From positions 1 through 7,754 of the forward strand of contig URNI01000091.1 in assembly GCA_900549135.1 (NCBI GenBank): a DNA stretch of 7,754 nucleotides. Reading direction: 5' to 3'. The notes below the pieces were generated by a model, which worked only from the letters and a program-made list of their open reading frames with translations, was not told where the DNA came from and ran no database searches. This DNA is from an uncultured Collinsella sp. (lineage in GTDB: Bacteria; Actinomycetota; Coriobacteriia; Coriobacteriales; Coriobacteriaceae). Made by a program: the position numbers and the translations under genes. Shown piece by piece: positions 1 to 6,014 of the stretch (the first letter of the stretch is position 1; each line of letters opens with the position of its first letter).

Positions 1-152
1 TCCTTAAGGCCGGTGGCATCCCGCCTAAGCAGGCCAGCTCCAAGCGCAACAGCGGCAAGCCCCAGGACACGCCCGCGGCACGCACGCGTCACCATGGCAG
101 CCACGGCTCCGCACCCAAGCGCAACACCTATCGCGAGCGCTACACGGGCTAG
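1..152 (+). CDS. rluB: C-terminal end of a probable 23S rRNA pseudouridine synthase (RluB/RsuA family), 5' truncated by the window
   Basis: A reading frame open from base 3 runs without interruption to TAG at 150-152, giving 49 residues that start LKAGGIPPK and end NTYRERYTG. The tail is rich in Lys, Arg, Ser, Pro and His and looks disordered, like the basic C-terminal extensions many bacterial RluB/RsuA pseudouridine synthases carry after the catalytic domain. No catalytic motif lies inside the window, so the assignment depends on context: in Actinomycetota the order scpA-scpB-rluB-cmk-der is widespread, and cmk follows here on the same strand. If correct, the protein would isomerise a uridine in the peptidyl-transferase region of 23S rRNA. 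What is seen is a real-looking terminal frame; the identity is inferred. A different gene with a basic tail cannot be excluded. Confidence 0.5.
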   Translation, partial: LKAGGIPPKQASSKRNSGKPQDTPAARTRHHGSHGSAPKRNTYRERYTG

Positions 153-218
153 GCAACCCGCCGCGCCCCAACGCCCGCGAACCATACCAGCACGTCAACC
201 ACCGAAAGGAAGCATTGC
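153..218 (+). other. Short intergenic gap upstream of cmk
   Basis: This 66-base gap is the longest non-coding stretch in the window. It is C-rich and A-rich with few T residues. I see no -10/-35 pair, no inverted repeat followed by a T-run, and no riboswitch-like structure. The only recognisable element is the Shine-Dalgarno-like GAAAGGA just before cmk. A weak internal promoter cannot be excluded by eye. Confidence 0.5.
204..210 (+). promoter_or_regulatory. Ribosome binding site of cmk
   Basis: GAAAGGA lies eight bases before the ATG at 219. It supports that ATG as the start, and the protein from it begins directly with the first beta strand and P-loop, as expected for CMP kinase. Confidence 0.7.
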
Positions 219-905
219 ATGATCGTCGCCATCGACGGCCCCGCCGGTTCCGGCAAGTCCACCATCGCCAAGGAGATCGCCCGCCAGCTGGGCTTTAACA
301 AGCTCGACACGGGCGCCATGTATCGCGCAGTCACCTTCGCCGCGCTCGATCGCGGCATCGATCTGGACGACGAGACGGCCATCGACGCCCTCGCCGAGCA
401 GATCGAAATTCGCTTTACCAACGGCACCGGCGAGGATACGCGCCTGACCATTGACGGCCAGGACGCTTCGGCCGCCATTCGTACCCCGCAGGTCGACGCC
501 AACGTTTCCAAGGTCTCGGCCTACCCGGGCGTACGCGCCGCCATGCTCATCCACCAGCGCCGCGCCGCCGAGGACCGCGACATTGTCGCCGAAGGTCGCG
601 ACATCGGCACCGTCGTGTTCCCCAATGCGCAGGTCAAGGTCTTCCTGACGGCCGACCCGCGTGAGCGCGCCCGCCGCCGCGTACTGCAGCGTCACCAAAA
701 CGACGCCCAGCCGCTCACGACCGAGCAGCTCGAAGCCGAGGTCGACGAGACCCTCGACGCCCTTAAGCAGCGCGACAAGCTCGACAGCAGCCGCGAAGTC
801 GCCCCGCTCGTGCCCGCCGAGGACGCCGTGCACGTCGACTCCACCGCCCACACCATCGATGAGGTCGTCTGCATTATCGAAGACCTCATCAACCAAAGGA
901 GGTAG
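219..905 (+). CDS. cmk: Cytidylate kinase (CMP/dCMP kinase)
   Basis: Transfers the ATP gamma-phosphate to CMP or dCMP to give (d)CDP in the cytosol. It recycles CMP from RNA turnover and from phospholipid synthesis, where CDP-diacylglycerol releases CMP. The 228 residues match the usual length of about 220-230. The P-loop GPAGSGKST is at residues 7-15 straight after the first strand. LDTGAMYRA at 29-37 is the conserved substrate-binding segment. IRTP at 88-91 and EGRDIGTVVFP at 125-135 are cytidylate-kinase signatures that distinguish it from adenylate and UMP kinases. The Arg-rich lid follows FLTADPRERARRR (142-154), then RDKLDSSREVAPL (185-197) and VDST near 207. The start is set by the GAAAGGA at 204-210. 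The stop lies three bases before plsC, and the last two Arg codons form the plsC ribosome binding site. All key motifs are intact. Confidence 0.97.
   Translation: MIVAIDGPAGSGKSTIAKEIARQLGFNKLDTGAMYRAVTFAALDRGIDLDDETAIDALAEQIEIRFTNGTGEDTRLTIDGQDASAAIRTPQVDANVSKVSAYPGVRAAMLIHQRRAAEDRDIVAEGRDIGTVVFPNAQVKVFLTADPRERARRRVLQRHQNDAQPLTTEQLEAEVDETLDALKQRDKLDSSREVAPLVPAEDAVHVDSTAHTIDEVVCIIEDLINQRR
895..902 (+). promoter_or_regulatory. Strong plsC ribosome binding site embedded in the end of cmk
   Basis: AAAGGAGG is a near-perfect Shine-Dalgarno sequence six bases before the plsC ATG at 909. It is made from the final Gln-Arg-Arg codons of cmk, followed at once by TAG, so translation of cmk runs through the plsC initiation site. 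This implies coupled translation. Confidence 0.8.
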
Positions 906-908
906 CCC

Positions 909-1637
909 ATGCGCCTGTTTAAGCAGACGCCCGAGGATTATTACAACGCTCCTTATGCAGAGTTCCCCGTGCTCATCCGCGGCACCGTCGTCGTAGTCAT
1001 GGCCATCCTTTGGGCCTTCTCCAAGCTCATGTGGCGCTGGAAGGTCGAGGACGCCGACCTGCTGTTCGAACGCCAGGAAGGCCGCGGCAGCGTGGTCATC
1101 TGCAACCACACCTCGATGGCCGAGCTCTTGGCCGTGGAGACGGCGCTGTTCTTTGGGGGCCGCCGCATTCGCCCCATCTTTAAGTCAGAGTTCGCCAAGA
1201 GCAAGATTGTGCGCTGGGCCTTTAGCCGCGTTGGCGGCATTCCCGTGGAGCGTGGTACTGCCGATATGAAATGCCTGCGTGCCGCCCAGCATGCGCTGCA
1301 GCGCGGCGAGGACGTCTTGATCTTCCCCGAGGGCACGCGCATCCGCTCGCGCGAGATCAAGCCCGAGGTCCACGGCGGCTTTGCGCTCATCGCCCAGATG
1401 GGCAAGGCACCTGTGAACCCGCTCGCCATCTGCGGCTGGTCCGATATCACGCCCGCGGGCAAAAAGATCATGCGTCCCAAGAAGTGCTGGATCCGTGCTG
1501 GCAAGGCCGTCTCGCTTTCCGACGCACCGGCTGGGCTTAAGCGCACGGAGCGCCTGGAATGGTTTGAGTCCGAGGCCATGAACCGCGTCTACGCTATGCG
1601 AGACGAGCTGTGCGCCGAGCATCCGGGCAGGTTCTAG
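909..1637 (+). CDS. plsC: 1-acyl-sn-glycerol-3-phosphate acyltransferase family protein (PlsC-like)
   Basis: Probably acylates lysophosphatidate at sn-2 to give phosphatidate at the cytoplasmic membrane face, using acyl-ACP or acyl-CoA. The 242 residues are a normal PlsC length. One hydrophobic segment at about residues 22-41 anchors the N terminus. Acyltransferase block I is NHTSMAE at 66-72, block II is the RPIFKSEF (88-95) to GGIPVERG (109-116) region, block III is FPEGTR at 139-144, and block IV is VNPLAI at 169-174. Oddly, block I reads HX4E (H67, E72) where the family normally has HX4D; GAG at 1122-1124 is clear in the sequence. The Glu could still serve as the charge-relay acid, or it may mark a sub-clade with another acceptor. 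Context with plsY and gpsA in the same unit supports phosphatidate synthesis. The start is fixed by the strong ribosome site at 895-902. Family membership is certain; exact acceptor specificity is inferred. Confidence 0.9.
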   Translation: MRLFKQTPEDYYNAPYAEFPVLIRGTVVVVMAILWAFSKLMWRWKVEDADLLFERQEGRGSVVICNHTSMAELLAVETALFFGGRRIRPIFKSEFAKSKIVRWAFSRVGGIPVERGTADMKCLRAAQHALQRGEDVLIFPEGTRIRSREIKPEVHGGFALIAQMGKAPVNPLAICGWSDITPAGKKIMRPKKCWIRAGKAVSLSDAPAGLKRTERLEWFESEAMNRVYAMRDELCAEHPGRF

Positions 1638-1639
1638 CC

Positions 1640-2539
1640 ATGAGCGAGAACGTGACAAACACTGCCGCGACTGCGTCTGACCAGGCAACCGCGCCTACCA
1701 TCGAGATCGCTGCCCACGCCGGCACTTGCTACGGCGTGCAGCGCGCACTCGACATGGCTCTGGCTGCCGCGCCGCAGGCAGGGGAGAGCGATCAGGTCCA
1801 CACCTTGGGGCCGCTCATCCATAACCCCATCGTGGTGCGCGAGCTCGCTGAGGCAGGCGTTGGCTTGGCCGAGACCCTGGACGACGCAGCATCGGGTACC
1901 GTAATCATCCGCGCACACGGCGTAGTGCCGCAGGTGATCGATGCTGCCCGCAAGCGCGGCCTCAACGTGGTCGATGCCACCTGCCCCTACGTGAAGAAGG
2001 TCCATGTGGCGGCCGAGCGCCTGGTGCGCGAGGGCTACCGTGTGATCGTCGTGGGCGAGCCGGGGCACCCCGAGGTCGAGGGCATTCTAGGCCACGCAGG
2101 CGACGATGCGCAGGTCGTGAGCTGTGCCGCTGACGCCAACGCCTTGTCGCTCAAGGGCAAGGTAGGCCTCGTCGTGCAGACCACCCAGACCGCGCAGAAC
2201 CTCGCCGAGGTCGTGGCGGCTATCACCCCGCGCGTGCAGGAGCTGCGTGTGATCAACACCATCTGCGCCGCCACGAGTGAGCGTCAACAGGCAGCAGCCA
2301 CACTTGCCAACCGCTGCGACTGCATGGTCGTCGTAGGCGGCAAGAACTCGGGCAACACCCGCCGCCTGGCTCAAATTTGCGCAGACGCCTGCGAGCACAC
2401 GCATCATATCGAGGAAGCTTCCGAGCTCCAGGACGCGTGGTTTACCGACGCTCACCACATCGGCATCACCGCCGGAGCCTCCACCCCGCAAGAACACATC
2501 GAGCGCGCCGTCGAGCGCATCAAGGAGCTTTGCCGCTAA
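1640..2539 (+). CDS. ispH: 4-hydroxy-3-methylbut-2-enyl diphosphate reductase (IspH/LytB)
   Basis: Last enzyme of the MEP pathway: a cytosolic [4Fe-4S] protein that reduces HMBPP to isopentenyl and dimethylallyl diphosphate. Cluster-ligand cysteines are seen at C30 (GTCYGVQRA), C115 (DATCPYV) and C209 (NTICAATSERQ). The substrate-binding histidines are H61 (LGPLIHNP), H93 (RAHGV) and H143, and E145 of GEPGHPEVEG is the proton-relay Glu. TTQT (181-184), GGKNSGNT (233-240) and GASTPQ (279-284) complete the set. Length is 299 residues, about normal. The first 20 residues are an Ala/Thr-rich extension before the core. A GTG at 1610 would add ten residues inside plsC, but the ATG at 1640 is preferred because it sits two bases after the plsC stop (TAG CC ATG). 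Only a weak GGCAGG lies upstream, so initiation probably depends on terminating plsC ribosomes. The gene is intact and supports an MEP-using organism. Confidence 0.96.
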   Translation: MSENVTNTAATASDQATAPTIEIAAHAGTCYGVQRALDMALAAAPQAGESDQVHTLGPLIHNPIVVRELAEAGVGLAETLDDAASGTVIIRAHGVVPQVIDAARKRGLNVVDATCPYVKKVHVAAERLVREGYRVIVVGEPGHPEVEGILGHAGDDAQVVSCAADANALSLKGKVGLVVQTTQTAQNLAEVVAAITPRVQELRVINTICAATSERQQAAATLANRCDCMVVVGGKNSGNTRRLAQICADACEHTHHIEEASELQDAWFTDAHHIGITAGASTPQEHIERAVERIKELCR

Positions 2540-2541
2540 TC

Positions 2542-3984
2542 ATGGACCAGACCGTACCCGCATACGCCGCCGAGGTGGCCGATTACGGGCGCAGCCGCGA
2601 CCCCGAGCCGGGTGAGGGCGCGCTCGTAAAGAACGTGCGTCCCGAATCGCCCGCGTGGGATGTGGGTATCGAGCCGGGCATGCGCGTGCTCACGGTCAAC
2701 GGTGAGGCGCTCACCGACATGATCGTGTGGCTCTGGGAGGCCGACGACGACACCGTTGATTTGGAGGTATTCGACCCGCGCGACGGCACCGTCACCCCCG
2801 TCGAGCTCGACCGCTTCCCGGGCGAGGACTGGGGTTTGGAGTTCGATGGCCCCATCTTCGACGGCATGCGTACCTGCGTAAACGCCTGCGTGTTCTGCTT
2901 TATGACCATGTTGCCCAAGGGCGGCCGCTCCACGCTCTATATTCGCGACGACGACTACCGCCTGAGCTTTTTACAGGGCAACTTCGTCACGCTCACGAAC
3001 CTCACCGACGAGGACGTGCAAAACGTCATCCAACGCAACATGAGCCCCATGAACGTATCGGTCCATGCCGTGAGCCCCGACGTCCGCCGTCGTATGATGG
3101 GCCGCAACGCCCAGCGCGGCATGGACGTACTCGAGGCCATCATGGCCGCCGGCATCGAGATTCACGCGCAGATCGTGTTGTGCCCCGGCATGAACGACGG
3201 CGAGGAGCTGGAAAAGACCCTGCGCTTTTGCGAGGAGCACGAGCAAATCACAAGCCTGGGCATTGTGCCGCTCGGTTTTACCAAGCATCAGAACCGCTTT
3301 AGCTGGTCATACAGCGACAAGCCCGAACTGACGCGCGAGACCATTGCCATGATCCGTCCCTACCAGGACCGCGCCTTCGAGCGTTTTGGCCGCCACACCT
3401 TCCAGATGAGCGACGAGTTCTACCTGGACGCCGGCATCGATCCGCCCGAGGCGGACTTTTACGACGGTTACCCGCAGTACTACGACGGTATCGGCATGAT
3501 CCGCTCATACCTAGACGAGACGGACGATGTGCTTGCCGCCGATGCCGAGCGACTGGCCCGCGTCCGCGAGGCCATCGCCGCTCGCAGCCAGCACCTGCTG
3601 TGCCTCTCGGGCGCCAGCGCACGCGACACCGTGGCACGTTTCGTGGAATCGCCACAGGGGCTCGCCGGCACCGTCACGGCCATCAAGAATCGCTACTTTG
3701 GCGGCAACGTGGACGTGACCGGCCTCATCGTCGCCTGCGACATCTTGGAGCAACTGCCGCAAGACCTGTCGGGGGTTATGCTCTTTGTGCCTAAGCTCAT
3801 GTTCAACGCTGACGGCATGACGCTTGACGAGTATCATCGTGACGATTTACTCGCAAGCCTTACCAGTCGCGGCGCCGAGGTTCATGTGGTGTCGACCATG
3901 CCGCATGAGCTGCTCGATACCCTGGAGCACATCCTTGGCATTATGCCTGCCGACTCTAACACTTCCACTGACCCTACCCATTAA
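2542..3984 (+). CDS. DUF512 protein: PDZ-like domain, radical-SAM-type Fe-S domain and C-terminal DUF512
   Basis: A 480-residue protein of a conserved family with no established function. Residues about 25-90 look like a PDZ-type domain (SPAWDVGIEPGMRVLTVNGE, 36-55, resembles the usual PDZ glycine/hydrophobic motif). A cysteine cluster follows at C112, C116 and C119 (CVNACVFC), which matches the CX3CX2C arrangement that binds the radical-SAM [4Fe-4S] cluster. Conserved blocks after it include LPKGGRSTLYIRDDDYRLSF (124-143), VSVHAVSPDVRRRMMG (172-187) and IVLCPGMNDG (211-220). The C-terminal part from about 260 is DUF512-like, with FYDGYPQYYDGIG (306-318), VDVTGLIVACDIL (390-402) and LMFNADGMTLDEY (419-431). 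The ATG at 2542 was chosen because it begins two bases after the ispH stop; longer in-frame starts lie deep inside ispH. The nearest AAGGAG is 14 bases upstream, farther than ideal, suggesting coupling to ispH. In Clostridia-type genomes this family commonly sits beside der, as here. The substrate is unknown. Confidence 0.88.
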   Translation: MDQTVPAYAAEVADYGRSRDPEPGEGALVKNVRPESPAWDVGIEPGMRVLTVNGEALTDMIVWLWEADDDTVDLEVFDPRDGTVTPVELDRFPGEDWGLEFDGPIFDGMRTCVNACVFCFMTMLPKGGRSTLYIRDDDYRLSFLQGNFVTLTNLTDEDVQNVIQRNMSPMNVSVHAVSPDVRRRMMGRNAQRGMDVLEAIMAAGIEIHAQIVLCPGMNDGEELEKTLRFCEEHEQITSLGIVPLGFTKHQNRFSWSYSDKPELTRETIAMIRPYQDRAFERFGRHTFQMSDEFYLDAGIDPPEADFYDGYPQYYDGIGMIRSYLDETDDVLAADAERLARVREAIAARSQHLLCLSGASARDTVARFVESPQGLAGTVTAIKNRYFGGNVDVTGLIVACDILEQLPQDLSGVMLFVPKLMFNADGMTLDEYHRDDLLASLTSRGAEVHVVSTMPHELLDTLEHILGIMPADSNTSTDPTH

Positions 3985-3989
3985 AGGAG
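3983..3989 (+). promoter_or_regulatory. Ribosome binding site of der overlapping the stop of the DUF512 gene
   Basis: AAAGGAG begins within the TAA stop of the preceding gene (TAAAGGAG) and stands five bases before the ATG at 3995. It fixes the der start: the longer in-frame extension upstream would read through the DUF512 gene in a different frame and encodes nothing Der-like. Confidence 0.75.
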
Positions 3990-3994
3990 TGCAG

Positions 3995-5329
3995 ATGAAA
4001 CCTATCGTCGCCGTCGTCGGACGCCCCAACGTGGGCAAGTCCACGCTCGTCAACCGCCTGGCCCAGACCTCGGACGCCATCGTCCACGAGTCCCGCGGCG
4101 TCACGCGCGATCGCTCGTATCACACGGCCGATTGGAACGGCCGCGAGTTCACCATCGTCGACACGGGAGGCATCGAGCCGCTCAAGAGCGACGACGTCTT
4201 TGCCACGTCCATCCGCGACCAAGCCCTCGCCGCCGCCGAGGAAGCCGCCGTCATCCTGTTTGTGGTCGACGGCCGCACCGGCGTCACCGAGGAGGACGAG
4301 TCGGTCGCTCGCATGCTCAAGCGCTGCGACAAGCCGGTCTTTCTGCTGGTGAACAAGCTCGACAACCCCGATCGCGAGAATGACAACATTTGGGAGTTCT
4401 ATTCGCTCGGCATTGGCGAGCCCACGCCGCTCTCGGCCCTGCACGGCCACGGCACGGGCGACCTGCTCGACGACATCGTGGCCCTGCTTCCCGAGGAAGA
4501 GGACGAGGTCGCCGATGAGTTCCCCGATGCGTTGAACGTGGCCATCATCGGCCGCCCCAATGCCGGGAAGTCGTCGCTGTTCAACCGCATCCTGGGCGCC
4601 GACCGCTCCATCGTGTCCAACATTGCCGGCACCACGCGCGACGCCATCGACACGGTCGTCGAGCGAAACGGCAAGCACTACCGCATGGTCGACACTGCGG
4701 GCATTCGCAAGAAGAGCACCGTGTACGAAAACATCGAGTACTACTCGATGGTCCGCGGCCTGCGCGCCATCGACCGCGCCGACGTGGCGCTGCTCGTCGT
4801 CGACGCCTCCGTGGGCGTCACTGAGCAGGACCAGAAGGTCATGGGCTTGGCCATCGAGCGCGGCTGCGCCATCGTAGTGCTGCTCAACAAGTGGGATCTG
4901 CTCGACGACGACCGTAAGCGCGAGGCCTGCATGGAGACCATCGACCGCCGTCTGGGCGTCATGGCTCCCTGGGCCCAGTACCTGCGCATCTCTGCCCTCA
5001 CTGGCCGCAGCGTTGAGAAGATCTGGGCGATGGTCGACGCCGCCCAAAAGACGCGCTCGCAAAAGATTAGCACCTCGCGCCTCAACACGTTCCTCACCGA
5101 CCTGCGCGAGTTCGGTCATACCGTGGTGGACGGCAAGCGCCGCCTGCGCATGCACTACGTGACCCAGACGGGCGTCAACCCGCCGACGTTCACGTTCTTC
5201 GTCAACCGCAGCGATCTGGTCAACGACACCTATCAGCGCTACGTCGAGAACCGCATGCGCTCGACCTTCGACTTTGCCGGCACACCCATTCGACTCTTCT
5301 TTAGGAAGAAGGAGCAAAAGGATGCATAA
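3995..5329 (+). CDS. der: Ribosome biogenesis GTPase Der (EngA)
   Basis: An essential GTPase with two tandem G domains and a C-terminal KH-like domain, acting in maturation and stability of the 50S subunit. The 444 residues match the family. G domain 1: P-loop GRPNVGKS at 9-16, GVTRDR at 35-40, DTGG at 56-59, NKLD at 120-123 and SAL at 147-149. An acidic linker (about 166-178, EEEDEVADEFPD) follows. G domain 2: GRPNAGKS at 186-193, AGTTRDA at 211-217, DTAG at 233-236, NKWD at 298-301 and SALTG at 333-337. The KH-like region (about 350-440) contains VNPPTFTFFVN (394-404) and the typical end GTPIRLFFRKKE (429-440). All nucleotide-binding motifs are intact in both domains. The start is set by the AAAGGAG at 3983-3989, ten bases after the DUF512 stop. 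The gene ends inside plsY, overlapping by eight bases. Linkage to cmk is typical of Actinomycetota. Confidence 0.98.
   Translation: MKPIVAVVGRPNVGKSTLVNRLAQTSDAIVHESRGVTRDRSYHTADWNGREFTIVDTGGIEPLKSDDVFATSIRDQALAAAEEAAVILFVVDGRTGVTEEDESVARMLKRCDKPVFLLVNKLDNPDRENDNIWEFYSLGIGEPTPLSALHGHGTGDLLDDIVALLPEEEDEVADEFPDALNVAIIGRPNAGKSSLFNRILGADRSIVSNIAGTTRDAIDTVVERNGKHYRMVDTAGIRKKSTVYENIEYYSMVRGLRAIDRADVALLVVDASVGVTEQDQKVMGLAIERGCAIVVLLNKWDLLDDDRKREACMETIDRRLGVMAPWAQYLRISALTGRSVEKIWAMVDAAQKTRSQKISTSRLNTFLTDLREFGHTVVDGKRRLRMHYVTQTGVNPPTFTFFVNRSDLVNDTYQRYVENRMRSTFDFAGTPIRLFFRKKEQKDA
5309..5314 (+). promoter_or_regulatory. Ribosome binding site of plsY inside the end of der
   Basis: AAGGAG lies seven bases before the ATG at 5322, within the Lys-Lys-Glu codons that end der. 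It decides the start: this ATG overlaps the der stop by eight bases, and the protein from it begins directly with the first membrane helix. The alternative in-frame start at 5274 adds 16 residues unlike PlsY. Confidence 0.75.
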
Positions 5330-6005
5330 TCCGATTCTGCTGACCGCCATCTGCGCCGTGGTCTCGTTCTTTATCGGAGCGATTCCGTTTGGCCTGATCC
5401 TGGGCCGCGTGTTCAACCACACGGACATTCGTAAGGCGGGTTCCGGCAACATCGGCACCACTAACGCACTGCGCGTGGCCGGCCCCAAGGTGGCCGCGCT
5501 CACGCTGCTGCTCGACTGCCTGAAGGGCGCCATCTGCGTTCTTATCGCCCGTCCGCTCATCGCGAGCGTGGGCTATGGCTTCCCCGTGAGCATCATGGCG
5601 CCCGGAGCCCCCGGCGACTGGATGCTCGGTGTCATTTGCCTGGCAGCGGTGTGGGGCCACATCTTCTCGCCCTACCTCAACTTCCATGGCGGCAAGGGCA
5701 TCGCGGTCGGTCTGGGCGTCATCCTCGCCTGGTACTGGCCCATTGGACTTTCGCTGCTGGGCATGTTTATCGTGGCCGTCGCCATCACCAAGTTTGTATC
5801 GGTAGGCTCGCTTGCCGCTGCCATCGGTCTTCCCATCGCTGCCTGCGCGGTCTTTCCGTACAGCAGCCTGGGTCTCAAATTTTGCATGGCACTGATCGGC
5901 ATCACTGTGGTGTGGGCCCATCGTGCGAACATCAAAAAGCTCATGACCGGTAAGGAGTCCAAGCTCTCGTTTACCAAGCGCGTCACCGAGCCCGACGATA
6001 AGTAG
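5322..6005 (+). CDS. plsY: Glycerol-3-phosphate acyltransferase PlsY (acyl-phosphate dependent)
   Basis: An integral membrane enzyme that moves an acyl chain from acyl-phosphate (made by PlsX) to sn-1 of glycerol-3-phosphate, giving lysophosphatidate. The 227 residues are typical or slightly long. Hydrophobic stretches lie at about 4-30, 53-82, 99-118, 127-155 and 158-200, agreeing with the multi-span topology. The three PlsY motifs are present: SGNIGTTN at 41-48 after the first helix, GHIFSPYLNFHGGKGIA at 112-128 (glycine-rich, with H113 and the HGGKG), and HRANIKKLMTGKE at 200-212 near the C terminus. The loop between helices two and three (about 83-99, rich in Gly, Ala and Pro) is a little longer than in many homologues. 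The gene overlaps der by eight bases and precedes gpsA, which makes its substrate, by nine bases. PlsX is not in the window. Confidence 0.97.
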   Translation: MHNPILLTAICAVVSFFIGAIPFGLILGRVFNHTDIRKAGSGNIGTTNALRVAGPKVAALTLLLDCLKGAICVLIARPLIASVGYGFPVSIMAPGAPGDWMLGVICLAAVWGHIFSPYLNFHGGKGIAVGLGVILAWYWPIGLSLLGMFIVAVAITKFVSVGSLAAAIGLPIAACAVFPYSSLGLKFCMALIGITVVWAHRANIKKLMTGKESKLSFTKRVTEPDDK

Positions 6006-6008
6006 GAG
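6004..6008 (+). promoter_or_regulatory. Ribosome binding site of gpsA overlapping the plsY stop
   Basis: AGGAG starts inside the TAG stop of plsY (TAGGAG) and stands six bases before the gpsA ATG at 6015. This repeats the arrangement seen before der, where the stop codon and ribosome site share bases. Confidence 0.7.
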
Positions 6009-6014
6009 AGAGTC

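Noticed and set aside
153..218. Possible promoter, terminator or riboswitch before cmk
   Set aside because: No -10/-35 pair, no inverted repeat with a T-run and no structured element could be found in the 66 bases.
13..222. A small plus-strand ORF of 69 residues at the start of the window
   Set aside because: It is out of frame with the C-terminal reading frame ending at 152, is made almost only of Ala, Pro, Arg, Ser and Thr, and overlaps the cmk start without a ribosome site.
195..1109. A 304-codon open frame on the minus strand opposite cmk and the start of plsC
   Set aside because: Same composition artefact; the cmk motifs on the plus strand are complete.
1610..1639. Upstream GTG start for ispH adding ten residues
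   Set aside because: It lies within plsC, has no ribosome site, and adds residues before an already long non-conserved N terminus. The ATG two bases after the plsC stop fits better.
2377..2541. Upstream in-frame extension of the DUF512 gene by 55 codons
   Set aside because: It runs through the conserved C-terminal part of ispH in another frame and encodes an Arg/His-rich stretch unlike a protein domain.
3974..5560. A 528-codon open frame on the minus strand opposite der and the start of plsY
   Set aside because: Der on the plus strand is unmistakable, with all GTPase motifs. The antisense frame is low in complexity, rich in Asp, Val, Gly, Ala and His, and has no recognisable domain. Such frames arise from GC-rich codon bias.
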